The position numbers and the translations under genes are program-made. Below are positions 26,745 through 35,609 of a stretch of DNA of 64,000 nt, one piece after another. The stretch spans positions 62,298 to 126,297 of the forward strand of contig NZ_NEHB01000004.1 in NCBI RefSeq assembly GCF_002127655.1. The letters run 5' to 3'. Source of the DNA: Janthinobacterium sp. GW456P. GTDB lineage: Bacteria > Pseudomonadota > Gammaproteobacteria > Burkholderiales > Burkholderiaceae_D. The notes under the pieces are model-generated. The model made no database searches, had not been told where the DNA came from, and was given only the letters and a program-made list of their open reading frames with translations. Each line of letters opens with the position of its first letter. Position 1 is the first letter of the stretch.

Positions 26745-27587
26745 CTACTCAACCTTGAAAGACGACAGTTTCGGGTCCGGCGCCGGATATGCGAGCTTCA
26801 TGCCCTGCAGGGTTTCCAGCAGCAGGGAAGCGACCACCAGGTTGCGCTGCGTCTTGGAATTCGATGGCACCACGTACCACGGCGCATGATCGGCATCGGT
26901 CTCGCGGATCGCCGTTTCGTAGGCACGCTGGTAGCCGTCCCACTTCTTGCGCTGGGCGATATCGTTGGGATCGAACTTCCACTGGCGGTCGGGATCGTCG
27001 AGCCGCTCCTGCAGCCGTCCCCGTTGCTCATCCTTCGAGATATGCAGGAAGACTTTCAGGATGACGGTGCCCGTTTCGCTCAGCATGCGCTCGAAATCGC
27101 GGATCTGCGCGTAGCGGCGCTGGCATTCGGCCTTGTCGATCATGTCCTGCACGCGCGTGATCAGCACATCTTCATAATGGCTGCGGTTGAAGATGGCGAT
27201 CTCGCCCTTCACCGGCACGTGCTGGTGCACGCGCCACAGGTAGTCGTGCGCCAGTTCGATATCGGTGGGGCCCTTGAACGCCACGGCGCGGATGCCCATC
27301 GGGTTGATGTCGCTGAAGATGGCCTTGACCGTGCCATCCTTGCCCGAGGTATCCATGCCCTGCAGGACCAGCAGCACCTTCTTTTTGTGCTGCGCATACA
27401 GCATGCTCTGGCACTCGGCGATCTGCGCCGTCAGCGCCACGGTTTCCTCGCGGTCCAGGGCCTTGCACTGGGCTGGCGTCAGTTTTTTATTGGCCGCCTT
27501 GGTGGCGGCGCCCAGCAGGCGCTTGCCGGCAAAGTCCTCGTCGAGGACGAAGTCCTTGCCGGCGCGAAATTGCGTGCGCGCCTTCAT
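26745..27587 (-). CDS. ppk2: Polyphosphate kinase 2 family protein
   Basis: PPK2-family kinase of 280 residues, using polyphosphate to phosphorylate nucleotides. Walker A GMDTSGKDGT is at about 77-86, the second conserved site is FNRSHYEDVLITRV, and the lid region ERMLSETGTVILKVFLHISKDEQ follows. DDPDRQWKFDPNDIAQRKKWD is typical of the PPK2 class I/III single-domain group (PPK2 type TIGR03709). The start overlaps the stop of the CoA-binding gene (ATGA), so translation is coupled; an upstream in-frame start at 27626 would run further into that gene and is rejected. AMP or ADP as substrate cannot be decided by eye. Confidence 0.88.
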   Translation of the reverse strand: MKARTQFRAGKDFVLDEDFAGKRLLGAATKAANKKLTPAQCKALDREETVALTAQIAECQSMLYAQHKKKVLLVLQGMDTSGKDGTVKAIFSDINPMGIRAVAFKGPTDIELAHDYLWRVHQHVPVKGEIAIFNRSHYEDVLITRVQDMIDKAECQRRYAQIRDFERMLSETGTVILKVFLHISKDEQRGRLQERLDDPDRQWKFDPNDIAQRKKWDGYQRAYETAIRETDADHAPWYVVPSNSKTQRNLVVASLLLETLQGMKLAYPAPDPKLSSFKVE

Positions 27588-28006
27588 GCCGCCACCGCCA
27601 GCTTGCGGTGCTCGATTTTCGTGCAATGGTCCATCACCACGTCCAGGCCCGCCGCGCGCGCCAGCTGCGCCGCCTGCTCGTTGACGATGTCAAGCTGCAG
27701 CCACAGGCAGCCCGCCTTGACGGCGATGGCTTCCTCGGCGATGGGCAGGATATCCTCGGCCTTGCGGAAGCAGTCGACGATGTCGATGCGCGCCGGCGCG
27801 ACGGCCGCCGCCGCCTCCGTCAAGGTGGCGTAAGCGCGCTGGCCCAGCACGTCGCGCCCGGCCAGGGCCGGATTGACGGGCAGGATGCGGTAGCCTTGGC
27901 GCAGCAGGTAGTCGGCCACTTCATGGCTGGCGCGTTCGGGCTTGTCGGACATGCCGACGATGGCGATGATGCGGCTGTCTTGCAGGATGCGGGCGATGTT
28001 GGACAT
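27584..28006 (-). CDS. CoA-binding domain protein (YccU-like)
   Basis: Protein of 140 residues consisting of one Rossmann-type CoA-binding domain (CoA_binding_2). Motifs are IIAIVGMSDKPERASHEVADYLL, GYRILPVNPA and CLWLQLDIVNEQAAQLARAAG, with the C-terminal VMDHCTKIEHRKL that is highly conserved in the YccU/YneT group. These proteins bind CoA, but their role is unclear. It overlaps the ppk2 start by 4 nt, an arrangement that suggests linked expression. Confidence 0.88.
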   Translation of the reverse strand: MSNIARILQDSRIIAIVGMSDKPERASHEVADYLLRQGYRILPVNPALAGRDVLGQRAYATLTEAAAAVAPARIDIVDCFRKAEDILPIAEEAIAVKAGCLWLQLDIVNEQAAQLARAAGLDVVMDHCTKIEHRKLAVAA

Positions 28007-28070
28007 ATTCCGGTCTATGAGGCGTGCGACATTGCCCGCCTAGCGTAGCAGAATTATCCAGCGCCGGGAG

Positions 28071-28724
28071 CTAGCCAGAAGACTTAGCTGTACGCACGGC
28101 CGCCAGCTGCGCCACGAAAGCCTGCGCGCGCGCCGTCACGGCCGCGTAATCGCCCGTGGCGCCCGGGCCACTGAGGCTGCTGCCGATGCCTACCGCCACG
28201 GCGCCGCTGGCAAACCAGTCATGCAGGTTCTCCACCGTCACGCCGCCCGTCGGCATCAGCGGCGCTTGCGGCAAAGGCGCGCGCAGGGCCTTGATGTAGG
28301 CGGGGCCGAACATCTCGGCGGGGAAGACCTTGACGATGTCGGCGCCCGCCTGCAGGGCCGTGACGATCTCCGTCGGCGTCATCGCACCCGGCATGGACAG
28401 TACCTGGTAGCGCTGGCACAGCGCGATGGTCTCCACGTTCACGCCAGGCGAGATGATGAACTGGGCGCCGGCCAGGATGGCGGCGCGCGCCGTCTCCGTA
28501 TCGAGCACCGTGCCCGCGCCCAGCAGCACGTCAGGACCGTGGCGTTCGCGCAGGGTGCGCAGCACGCCCAGGGTATCGGGCGTGGTGAACGCCACTTCCA
28601 GCGCCGTGATGCCGCCGGCGATGCACGCCTCGGCGATCTGCACGGCCGCCTGCGCCGAAGGGGCGCGCACGATGCCGACCATGCCCCGCTCGAGGATGCC
28701 ATTGAAAACCATGTGCTTTTGCAT
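28071..28724 (-). CDS. 2-dehydro-3-deoxy-phosphogluconate/phosphogalactonate aldolase
   Basis: Class I aldolase of 217 residues of the KDPG/KDPGal family. The Schiff-base lysine is Lys132 in GADIVKVFPAE, the catalytic Glu43 lies in ALEVAFTTPD, and GAGTVL and MPTGGVTVENL complete the barrel. It splits the phosphorylated 3-deoxy sugar acid into pyruvate and glyceraldehyde 3-phosphate. AGGAGAGA precedes this ATG; a longer frame to 28799 is rejected. With the DgoK kinase and a sugar-acid dehydratase in the same operon, the galactonate form (DgoA-like) is the more likely role, but sequence alone does not separate it from Eda. Confidence 0.88.
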   Translation of the reverse strand: MQKHMVFNGILERGMVGIVRAPSAQAAVQIAEACIAGGITALEVAFTTPDTLGVLRTLRERHGPDVLLGAGTVLDTETARAAILAGAQFIISPGVNVETIALCQRYQVLSMPGAMTPTEIVTALQAGADIVKVFPAEMFGPAYIKALRAPLPQAPLMPTGGVTVENLHDWFASGAVAVGIGSSLSGPGATGDYAAVTARAQAFVAQLAAVRTAKSSG

Positions 28725-28737
28725 CTGCTCTCTCCTG

Positions 28738-29634
28738 TCAGGCCGGCAGGGCGCCAAAGCGCACTTCCGGCAAACCGCGCACGCCCACCTGGCGCGCATG
28801 AAACAATCCGCCGGCCAGCGGTTCGCCCGCCAGCTGGGCCGGGGTCAAGCTTTCCTGCGCCGTGGTGACGAACAATTCGTCGTAGTGCGGACCGCCCAGG
28901 CTCACGCAGCTGGGCTGCGAGACGGGCAGGCCGATCTTGCGCTCGACGCTGCCGTCCGGCGCGAAGCGCAGAACGCTGCCGGCTCCCCACTGCGCGCTCC
29001 ACAAGTGGTCATGCGCATCGATGGTGGCGCCATCGGCAGCGCCCGGCCCCGGATCGAGCACGGCAAACACGCGCACGCGGCTGGCGTCGCCCCCCAGGTA
29101 ATCGTCCCAGCGGTAGATCGCCTTCTTCATCGAATCGCAAAAATACATGCCCGTGCCATCGACGCTGAAGCAGATGCTGTTCGAGATGGCGATCTGCGGC
29201 AACGGCAAGCGCTCCAGGCTCAGGTCCAGGTTGAGGCGGTAGAAGCTGCCGATCGCATCGCGGCACGGGCGCTCATCGAGCGTGCCGAAGACAAAGCGCC
29301 CCTGGCGGTCGCAGCGGCCGTCGTTCAGGCGCGTCATGGGCAAGTCGGCCTCCACCGTGTGCAGGGCCGTGACGGCCCCGCTGCGCGCGTCGAACCAGGC
29401 CAGGCGCGACGCCAGGCCCAGCAGCAGCACGTCGTCGCGGTCCGTCAGCGCGAAGCAGGCCAGGCGCTCGGGCATGTCCCAGCGCTGGCGCTCCCCCGTG
29501 GCCAGCACCAGCGCATGCAGCTGGCAGCCTTCGATATTCGTCCAGAAAACGCGGCCGCTGCGTTCGCACCAGCGCACGCCCTCGCCCAGGAAGTTCTGTG
29601 CATCGACCAGTAATTGGGCCTGTGTTCCCATCAT
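28738..29634 (-). CDS. SMP-30/gluconolactonase family lactonase
   Basis: Six-bladed beta-propeller lactonase of 298 residues. The divalent-metal ligands of the family appear in FLGEGVRWCER (Glu), NDGRCDRQGRFVFGT (Asn and Asp) and ISNSICFSVDG with FCDS (Asn, Asp). It would hydrolyse an aldonolactone (xylono-, arabino- or galactonolactone) to the acid, the step between the sugar dehydrogenase XylB and the dehydratases. AAAGGA precedes the ATG pair. It lies 11 bp after the sugar-acid dehydratase gene. It could serve as the XylC of the Weimberg route as well, since no other lactonase gene is in the window. Confidence 0.88.
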   Translation of the reverse strand: MMGTQAQLLVDAQNFLGEGVRWCERSGRVFWTNIEGCQLHALVLATGERQRWDMPERLACFALTDRDDVLLLGLASRLAWFDARSGAVTALHTVEADLPMTRLNDGRCDRQGRFVFGTLDERPCRDAIGSFYRLNLDLSLERLPLPQIAISNSICFSVDGTGMYFCDSMKKAIYRWDDYLGGDASRVRVFAVLDPGPGAADGATIDAHDHLWSAQWGAGSVLRFAPDGSVERKIGLPVSQPSCVSLGGPHYDELFVTTAQESLTPAQLAGEPLAGGLFHARQVGVRGLPEVRFGALPA

Positions 29635-29645
29635 TTTTTTCCTTT

Positions 29646-31376
29646 CTAGTGCGACTCGCGTGGCACGGCCGAACCCCGGCAGCCGACGAGGAAATCGAGA
29701 TCCGCGCCTTCGTCGGCCTGCGTCACGTGCTTGATGTACATGGACTGGTAGCCGCCCTTCATGGCCGGCTCGGGGGCGCGCCATTCTTCGCGCCGGCGCG
29801 CCAGCTCGGCCTCGTCGACGTCCAGGTGCAAGCGCCGTCCCGCCACGTCCAGTTCGATCATGTCGCCATCGCGCACCAGCGCCAGCGGCCCGCCCACGGC
29901 CGCTTCCGGCGCCACGTGCAGCACCACCGTGCCGTAGGCCGTGCCGCTCATGCGCGCGTCCGAGATGCGCACCATGTCGCGCACGCCCTGCTCCAGCAGT
30001 TTTTTCGGCAATCCCATATTGCCCACTTCAGCCATGCCAGGATAGCCCTGCGGGCCGCAATTTTGCAGCACCATCACGCAGCTGGCGTCGATATCGAGCG
30101 CGGGATCGTCGACGCGCTTTTTATAGTGCTCGATGCTGTTGAAGACGACGGCGCGGCCGCGGTGCTGCATCAATTCCGGCGAGGCGGCCGATGGCTTGAT
30201 GACGGCGCCGCGCGGGGCCAGGTTGCCATGCAGGACGGCGATGCCGCCCTCGTCCTTGAATGGCTGCGCCAGCGGCGTGATCACCTCGGGATTGAAGTTT
30301 TCCGCCTCGGCCACGTTGACGGCCATGCTGGCGCCCGTGACGGTGAGCGCCCCGCCATGCAATTTGCCCAGCAGGTCGCGGATGATCACGGGCAGGCCGC
30401 CCGCATAGTAAAAATCTTCCATCAGGTACTGGCCCGACGGCATCAGGTTCAACAGGCAGGGAATGTCGCGGCCCAGGCGGTCCCAGTCGCCCAGGCGCAT
30501 GTCCACGCCGATGCGCCCGGCAATGGCCAGCAGGTGGATCACGGCATTGGTCGAGCCGCCGATGGCGCCGTTGACCATGATGGCGTTTTCAAACGCTTCG
30601 CGCGTGAGGATCTGCGACAGTTTCAAGTCTTCATGCACCATGTCGACGATGCGCCTGCCCGTCAGCTGCGCCTGCAGCTTGCGGCGCGCATCGACGGCGG
30701 GAATGGCCGCGTTGCCGGGCAAGGTCACGCCCAGCGCCTCGACCATGCTGGCCATGGTCGAAGCCGTGCCCATGGTCATGCAGTGGCCGGCGGAACGCGA
30801 CATGCACGATTCGGCCTGCTTGAATTCGTTCGAGGTCATGCGCCCGGCGCGCACGTCTTCGGAAAACTTCCACACGTCCGTGCCCGAGCCGATCGGCTTG
30901 CCGCGGTAATTCCCGTTCAGCATGGGGCCGCCCGACAGCACGATGGTGGGCAAATCCACGCTGGCCGCGCCCATCAGCAGGGCCGGCGTGGTCTTGTCGC
31001 AGCCCGTCAGCAGCACCACGCCGTCGATGGGGTTGGCGCGTATCGATTCTTCCACATCCATGCTGGCCAGGTTACGGAACAGCATGGCCGTCGGGCGCAG
31101 ATTCGTCTCGCCCAGCGACATCACGGGAAATTCGACGGGAAAGCCGCCCGCCTCGAGCACGCCGCGCTTGACCATCTCGGCCAGGTCGCGGAAATGGCCA
31201 TTGCAGGGCGTCAGCTCGGACCAGGTATTGCAGATGCCGATGACGGGACGGCCATCGAAGGCGTCGCTGGGATAGCCCTGGTTCTTCATCCAGCTGCGGT
31301 GAATAAAACTGTCCTTGTCGTCGCCGCCAAACCACGCTTGCGAACGCAAGGGACGCTTGTTCTTGTTGCTGCTCAT
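29646..31376 (-). CDS. IlvD/Edd family sugar-acid dehydratase, L-arabinonate/D-galactonate type
   Basis: Fe-S dehydratase of 576 residues. The cluster ligands are expected to be Cys58 (ELTPCNGH), Cys126 (LLTGCDKTTPA) and Cys199 (SAGHCMTMGTAS). The overall pattern, including GRPVIGICNTWSELTPCNG, IGGSTNAVIHLLAIAGR and the C-terminal DLDFLVGCRG, is that of rhizobial L-arabinonate dehydratase, which also accepts D-galactonate and D-fuconate. It removes water to give a 2-dehydro-3-deoxy sugar acid. The start overlaps the dgoK stop (ATGA). With DgoK and the aldolase it makes a De Ley-Doudoroff-type branch, so galactonate is a reasonable physiological substrate. Confidence 0.88.
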   Translation of the reverse strand: MSSNKNKRPLRSQAWFGGDDKDSFIHRSWMKNQGYPSDAFDGRPVIGICNTWSELTPCNGHFRDLAEMVKRGVLEAGGFPVEFPVMSLGETNLRPTAMLFRNLASMDVEESIRANPIDGVVLLTGCDKTTPALLMGAASVDLPTIVLSGGPMLNGNYRGKPIGSGTDVWKFSEDVRAGRMTSNEFKQAESCMSRSAGHCMTMGTASTMASMVEALGVTLPGNAAIPAVDARRKLQAQLTGRRIVDMVHEDLKLSQILTREAFENAIMVNGAIGGSTNAVIHLLAIAGRIGVDMRLGDWDRLGRDIPCLLNLMPSGQYLMEDFYYAGGLPVIIRDLLGKLHGGALTVTGASMAVNVAEAENFNPEVITPLAQPFKDEGGIAVLHGNLAPRGAVIKPSAASPELMQHRGRAVVFNSIEHYKKRVDDPALDIDASCVMVLQNCGPQGYPGMAEVGNMGLPKKLLEQGVRDMVRISDARMSGTAYGTVVLHVAPEAAVGGPLALVRDGDMIELDVAGRRLHLDVDEAELARRREEWRAPEPAMKGGYQSMYIKHVTQADEGADLDFLVGCRGSAVPRESH

Positions 31377-32386
31377 ACTGTCTCCTGCGGGGAAATCAAG
31401 CCGCGCGCGGCGGCGATCAGCAGCGCACCGTGACCGGCCAGATGGTCTTGCTGCTGGTCGTCGACGATGATGCGCTTGCCATAAAAAAATCCGTGTTCCT
31501 CGATCAGCAGCCCGAGCGCCTGGCGCAGCATGGGCTTGCCGGTAATGACGAGCGGGGTATCGGGCCGCATCTGGATGGCGGTGCTGTTGCGCAGCGCCAG
31601 CAAGTCGCCGCTGAGGACGGCGCCCATCAGGAAATTGGCCCGCTCATTGCATTCGACGGCGCTGAACTGGCCCAGGGTGCGCACGCTGAAGCAGGCGCGC
31701 GCCAGTCCCGTTTTTTGCGCCGCGGCCGCGCCGGCCAGCAGCATTTTCGGCACCAGGGTCTGGGCAAAACCGCCATCGACCGATTGCTTGATCAGGGTGT
31801 GCTGCGTAATCGCCTGCAGCAATTCCCCAGCGATGGTGGTGCTGCAGCCGAGGATGCGGCGCTGCTCGTCGACGCTGATCAGTTTGGTATGCGAGCCGGG
31901 CATGATCAGGGTCGCCGCGCCGCGCAACTGCAGGCGTTCGAGCAGCGCGACGACTTCCGTCTCTTCGCCGCGCATCATGTCCATCGCCTCGACGTTATGA
32001 AGGCCGACGGCGCCATGCTGGTTGCGCACGCCGGGAATCAGCCACAGGGGCTGCGCCAGCACGTCGGGCAAGTCCACCGCCTGCATGCCTTGCGCCAGCT
32101 GGGCCAGGCCGGCGGGCGCCGGCAAATGCGGCACTTCCTGCACGCCCATGGGCGAACTGATCATGCCCGAAGCGAGCGCCAGGTCGACGGCGGACGGCGC
32201 GATGCCGGCGCTGGCCAGCACGCTGGCGATGGTGTCGCGCAGCGCCTGTTTCAGCGCGCCGTTATGGCCATCGATGGCGGTATTGCGCACGCCCGTTTCC
32301 AGCTGCGCCTGGGCGACGACGGCGCCGCCGCGCCACAGCAAGGTACGCGTATTGGTGGTGCCGGCATCGATGGTGAGTATGTTCAT
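31373..32386 (-). CDS. dgoK: 2-dehydro-3-deoxygalactonokinase
   Basis: Sugar-acid kinase of 337 residues (DgoK family, actin-like ATPase fold). The N-terminal phosphate loop is ILTIDAGTTNTRTLLW, followed by ALASGMISSPMGVQEVPH, the MPGSHTKLI region conserved in DgoK, and FLMGAVLSGDL. It phosphorylates 2-dehydro-3-deoxygalactonate at C6 for the aldolase of the same operon. The ATG at 32386 is taken because the protein family starts with MN-LxxIDxGTTNTR; an extension to 32470 is not. It precedes the dehydratase with a 4-nt overlap and follows the epimerase-like gene after 84 bp. Confidence 0.9.
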   Translation of the reverse strand: MNILTIDAGTTNTRTLLWRGGAVVAQAQLETGVRNTAIDGHNGALKQALRDTIASVLASAGIAPSAVDLALASGMISSPMGVQEVPHLPAPAGLAQLAQGMQAVDLPDVLAQPLWLIPGVRNQHGAVGLHNVEAMDMMRGEETEVVALLERLQLRGAATLIMPGSHTKLISVDEQRRILGCSTTIAGELLQAITQHTLIKQSVDGGFAQTLVPKMLLAGAAAAQKTGLARACFSVRTLGQFSAVECNERANFLMGAVLSGDLLALRNSTAIQMRPDTPLVITGKPMLRQALGLLIEEHGFFYGKRIIVDDQQQDHLAGHGALLIAAARGLISPQETV

Positions 32387-32470
32387 GGGCAAGTTGGCAG
32401 CGTCGGTAAGGACAAAAATAAATGAGGGAAAAACTACCTCATGGTAGAACTGCCCCGCATATCTGACCAA

Positions 32471-33238
32471 TCACTTATTTGACATCATTGATACCGGTTC
32501 GGATATGTCAAACGCATCGATATCCTGCACGCCCAAACGATAGGCGAGTTGGAAGCGCCTCGGCTGTCCCGGCTGCGTTTGCACGCCCTGCGCCAGCAGG
32601 GAAAAACAGCGCGCATCGGAATACAGATGGCAGCTGTCCTGGGTGCTGGAGAAACGCAGGACCCGGCCGGAAGCGGGATCGGCAACCCGCGCCGCCTCGC
32701 GCAGCTGGCCGCTGCCCGTCCAGTAAAAGTCATGCCGGAATCCGGGCAAGTCCACGAGTGCGGGCCAGGCCAGGCGTGACGCGAGCGGCGCCGGCTGGCG
32801 GAAGTCGAACGCGCTGCCCGCCACGTCGAGCGGAGCGCTGCACGCGTGGCCGCCAGGCCAGTAGCGGTCCGCGGCCAGACGCAGCACATGGTCGCCCACG
32901 GCGGCACGGCTGCCCTGCAGATTGAAGCGGGGTGCGGCAAGCGCAAAACGGGAAACGCTATCGGCCGTGGCGGCGCAATCGAGGTGCAGGCTGCCATCGT
33001 CGTCGAGCCGGTAGGCCAGACGCACCGACAAGCCGTCTTGTGCCAGGTGCAGCAGCAAGTGGCCGTCATCCGGCGGGTCGTACCGCCAGCCCGTGGACGC
33101 ATGCGCCACAGGGGGTGCCGCACCCAGCACGTCGGCCAGGCGGCCATAGCGGTCGGGTGCCCACCAGGCCCGCACGCTGGCGTCGTGCGCGTCGATGGCC
33201 ACGCGCATGCCGCGCGCATTGCGCAGCAGATGCATCAT
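32471..33238 (-). CDS. Aldose 1-epimerase-like protein
   Basis: Protein of 255 residues with weak similarity to galactose mutarotases: MRVAIDAHDASVRAWWAPD, GRLADVLGAAPP, a middle block DGSLHLDCAATADS, and AADRYWPGGHACSAPLDV where GalM has its substrate loop. The family histidine and glutamate are not clearly identifiable, so this may be a divergent or non-catalytic member. Its ATG overlaps the xylR stop. Mutarotation of xylose, arabinose or galactose before oxidation by the dehydrogenase would fit the operon. A short stem-loop with a T run (32430s) lies between it and dgoK. Confidence 0.6.
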   Translation of the reverse strand: MMHLLRNARGMRVAIDAHDASVRAWWAPDRYGRLADVLGAAPPVAHASTGWRYDPPDDGHLLLHLAQDGLSVRLAYRLDDDGSLHLDCAATADSVSRFALAAPRFNLQGSRAAVGDHVLRLAADRYWPGGHACSAPLDVAGSAFDFRQPAPLASRLAWPALVDLPGFRHDFYWTGSGQLREAARVADPASGRVLRFSSTQDSCHLYSDARCFSLLAQGVQTQPGQPRRFQLAYRLGVQDIDAFDISEPVSMMSNK

Positions 33239-34434
33239 GGCGCCTGCCCGGGAGCTGGCGGCGGCCGGCTGCGCTGCTGGAACTCGCGCGGCGTGCAGCC
33301 GAGTTCGCGCTTGAACACGGCGTGCATGTACTGCACCGTGGTAAAGCCGCAACGCACGGCCACCTCGGCCACCTGCCCCGGCCCGCGCGCCAGCAGGGTC
33401 TTGGCCGCATCGAGCTTGAAGTGCAGGATCTCGTCGTGCACGCTGCGCCCCAGCTCGTGGCGGAAGTGCGCTTCGAGCGAGGAACGCGACACGCCCACAT
33501 AATCGGCCACCTGCTCCGTCTTGATGCCCTGGCAGGCGTACTGGCGGATGAAGTGGCGCGCCTGCATCACCTGCGGATGCTGGAAGGGCTGGTGGCGCGT
33601 GGACGCGAGCACGTTCAGGCCGGCCGGCGGCACCAGGATGCGCGTGCCGGACAGGCGCGCGCCGTTGAGCATCTGGTGCAGCAAATGCGCGGCCGTGCGG
33701 CCCATTTCCTCGGTGCCCTGGATCACGGAACTCAAGGGAATACGCGTAAGCATGCGCGCCAGCGGGTCGTTGTCGATGCCGATCAGCGCCACTTGCTCCG
33801 GCACGGCGATGCCCGCATGCATGCACGCTTGCAGCAGCTGGCGCGCGCGCGCGTCGCTGACAGCGATGATGCCGACGGGTTTTTCCAGGCTGTTGAGCCA
33901 GGCGATCTGCTGCTCCACCGCCTCGTCCCAAGACGGCGCGCTGGTGGCCACGCCCCGGTACACGTCGGCGCGCATGTGGTCGCGCTCCATCAGGGCGCAA
34001 AACGCCGTTTCCCGTTCCTGCGCCCAGCGGTTGACATCGGCCTCGGGCAGGCTGAAACAGGCAAAGCGCGTCAAGCCCGCTTCCACCAGATGTTCATGGG
34101 CCAGCTTGACGATCTTGAAATTATCGGTTGCCACGTAGGGGATGCCGGCCGGGTAATCCTCGGCGCGCGCATACGAACCGCCCACGGCCACCACGGGCAG
34201 GCGGCTGTGCGCCAGCGCTTCGCAGACGGCTGGATCGTCGAAATCGGCGATGATGCCGTCGCCCTGCCAGCGCTCGATGCCGGGCAGGCGGCAGCGGAAA
34301 TCCTCTTCCAGGAACAGGTCCCACGACACGCGCGTCGTGTTCAGGTAAGCGGCGATGCCCGCGATGATGTCGCGGTCGTAGATTTTATTCCCGTTAAACA
34401 GCAGCGCGATCCGGTGCGCGGTCGGCATCTTCAT
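33235..34434 (-). CDS. xylR: XylR-type AraC-family regulator of xylose genes
   Basis: Regulator of 399 residues. The N-terminal two-thirds is a LacI-like periplasmic-binding fold for the effector (RIALLFNGNKIYDRDIIAGI, then VALIGIDNDPLARMLTRIPLSSV near 230-255), as in E. coli XylR. The C-terminal 100 residues carry two AraC helix-turn-helix motifs (TEQVADYVGVSRSSLEAHFRH and VAEVAVRCGFTTVQYMHAVFK). It should activate xylose catabolism and transport on binding D-xylose. GGAGGAGA precedes the ATG. It follows xylH by 32 bp and overlaps the epimerase-like gene by 4 nt. Confidence 0.92.
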   Translation of the reverse strand: MKMPTAHRIALLFNGNKIYDRDIIAGIAAYLNTTRVSWDLFLEEDFRCRLPGIERWQGDGIIADFDDPAVCEALAHSRLPVVAVGGSYARAEDYPAGIPYVATDNFKIVKLAHEHLVEAGLTRFACFSLPEADVNRWAQERETAFCALMERDHMRADVYRGVATSAPSWDEAVEQQIAWLNSLEKPVGIIAVSDARARQLLQACMHAGIAVPEQVALIGIDNDPLARMLTRIPLSSVIQGTEEMGRTAAHLLHQMLNGARLSGTRILVPPAGLNVLASTRHQPFQHPQVMQARHFIRQYACQGIKTEQVADYVGVSRSSLEAHFRHELGRSVHDEILHFKLDAAKTLLARGPGQVAEVAVRCGFTTVQYMHAVFKRELGCTPREFQQRSRPPPAPGQAP

Positions 34435-34466
34435 GGTGTCTCCTCCCGTGCCAGATCGTTTCACGG

Positions 34467-35609
34467 CTATCTGCGTCCGGCTCGCGTGCTGACATCGACC
34501 CACACGGCGAGGGTGAGGATACTGCCTTTCACGATCATCTGCCAGTAGGTGTCCACGTCCAGCATGGACATGCCGTTATCGAGGCTGGCCATCACCAGCG
34601 CACCGATCAGGGCACCGTACACGGTGCCCGAGCCGCCGCGCATCGAGGTGCCGCCGATGAAGCAGGCGGCGATGGCATCGAGTTCGCTGAAGGTGCCGGC
34701 CGACGGCGAACCGGCCGCCAGGCGGCCCGTGTTGATCAGGCCAGCGAGCGCGCACATCAGGCCCATGATGCCGAAGATCCACAGCTTGACGGCTTTCACA
34801 TTGATGCCGGACAGGCGCGTCGCTTCCATATTGCTGCCCACGGCGTAGATGCGCCGGCCGAACACGGTTTGGCTGGTGATGTAGCTGAACAGGCCCAACA
34901 GCGCCAGCAACAGCAGCACGGGCAGCGGGATGCCTTCGTAGCCGTTCAAGGTTTGCACGAAGGCATACAGCACGGCGCCGATGACGGCCAGGCGCAAGCC
35001 GTCGGCCCAGGGCGCCGTCTGCGGCAAGCCATGCTGCGCGCGGCTGGCGCGCGCGCGCCACGTCAGGAAGGCGGCCAGCAGGAACAGGCCGATGCCCAGC
35101 ACGATGCCGGGCACCGCGGGCAGGTAGCCCTGCCCCAGGTAGACCATCGGCTCGGAGACGGGCGCGATCGTGATGCCGCCCGTGATGCCCAGCAACACGC
35201 CGCGGTACGCGAGCATGCCGCCCAGGCCGACGATGAAGGACGGAATACCGCGGTACGCCGTCAGGTAGCCGTTGAGCAGGCCAATCACCAGGCCGCAGCC
35301 CAGCACCGCCGCCAGGTTCAGCGCCAGCGGCCAGTGCTGCGTGACGTCCAGCACGGCGGCGATGCCGCCGAGCAGCCCCAGCAGGGAGCCGATCGACAGG
35401 TCGATCTCGCCGGCGATAATCACCAGCACCATGCCGCAGGCGAGGATGCCGGTGACGGACATCTGGCGCAGCAGGTTCGACAGGTTGCGCGGCGTGAGGA
35501 AGCTGCCTTCCGTCTTCCACGAAAAGAAGGCCCAGATCAGCGCCACGGCGATCAGCAGGGCCAGCATCTTGTATTGGGTGAACAGCTGTTTGATACTGTG
35601 TGGTTTCAT
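34467..35609 (-). CDS. xylH: D-xylose ABC transporter permease
   Basis: Inner-membrane permease of 380 residues, about ten membrane segments. [30 protein letters not shown] and [20 protein letters not shown] are typical of XylH/RbsC-type sugar permeases; the extended middle loop ([10 protein letters not shown] area) is XylH-like. It forms the membrane channel with the xylG ATPase and receives xylose from XylF. Its start overlaps the xylG stop by 4 nt, and xylR follows. Confidence 0.92.
   Translation of the reverse strand: MKPHSIKQLFTQYKMLALLIAVALIWAFFSWKTEGSFLTPRNLSNLLRQMSVTGILACGMVLVIIAGEIDLSIGSLLGLLGGIAAVLDVTQHWPLALNLAAVLGCGLVIGLLNGYLTAYRGIPSFIVGLGGMLAYRGVLLGITGGITIAPVSEPMVYLGQGYLPAVPGIVLGIGLFLLAAFLTWRARASRAQHGLPQTAPWADGLRLAVIGAVLYAFVQTLNGYEGIPLPVLLLLALLGLFSYITSQTVFGRRIYAVGSNMEATRLSGINVKAVKLWIFGIMGLMCALAGLINTGRLAAGSPSAGTFSELDAIAACFIGGTSMRGGSGTVYGALIGALVMASLDNGMSMLDVDTYWQMIVKGSILTLAVWVDVSTRAGRR

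Noticed and set aside
29598-31433. 611-residue plus-strand open frame opposite the sugar-acid dehydratase
   Set aside because: His/Arg/Ala-rich shadow of a strongly conserved IlvD/Edd gene.
32425-32465. Strong terminator between the epimerase-like gene and dgoK
   Set aside because: The CTACC/GGTAG stem is only 5 bp with five T, too weak to call a terminator with confidence.
33239-34000. Long N-terminal extension of the epimerase-like protein
   Set aside because: It is a shadow of xylR; ATG at 33238 overlaps the xylR stop in a typical coupled junction.
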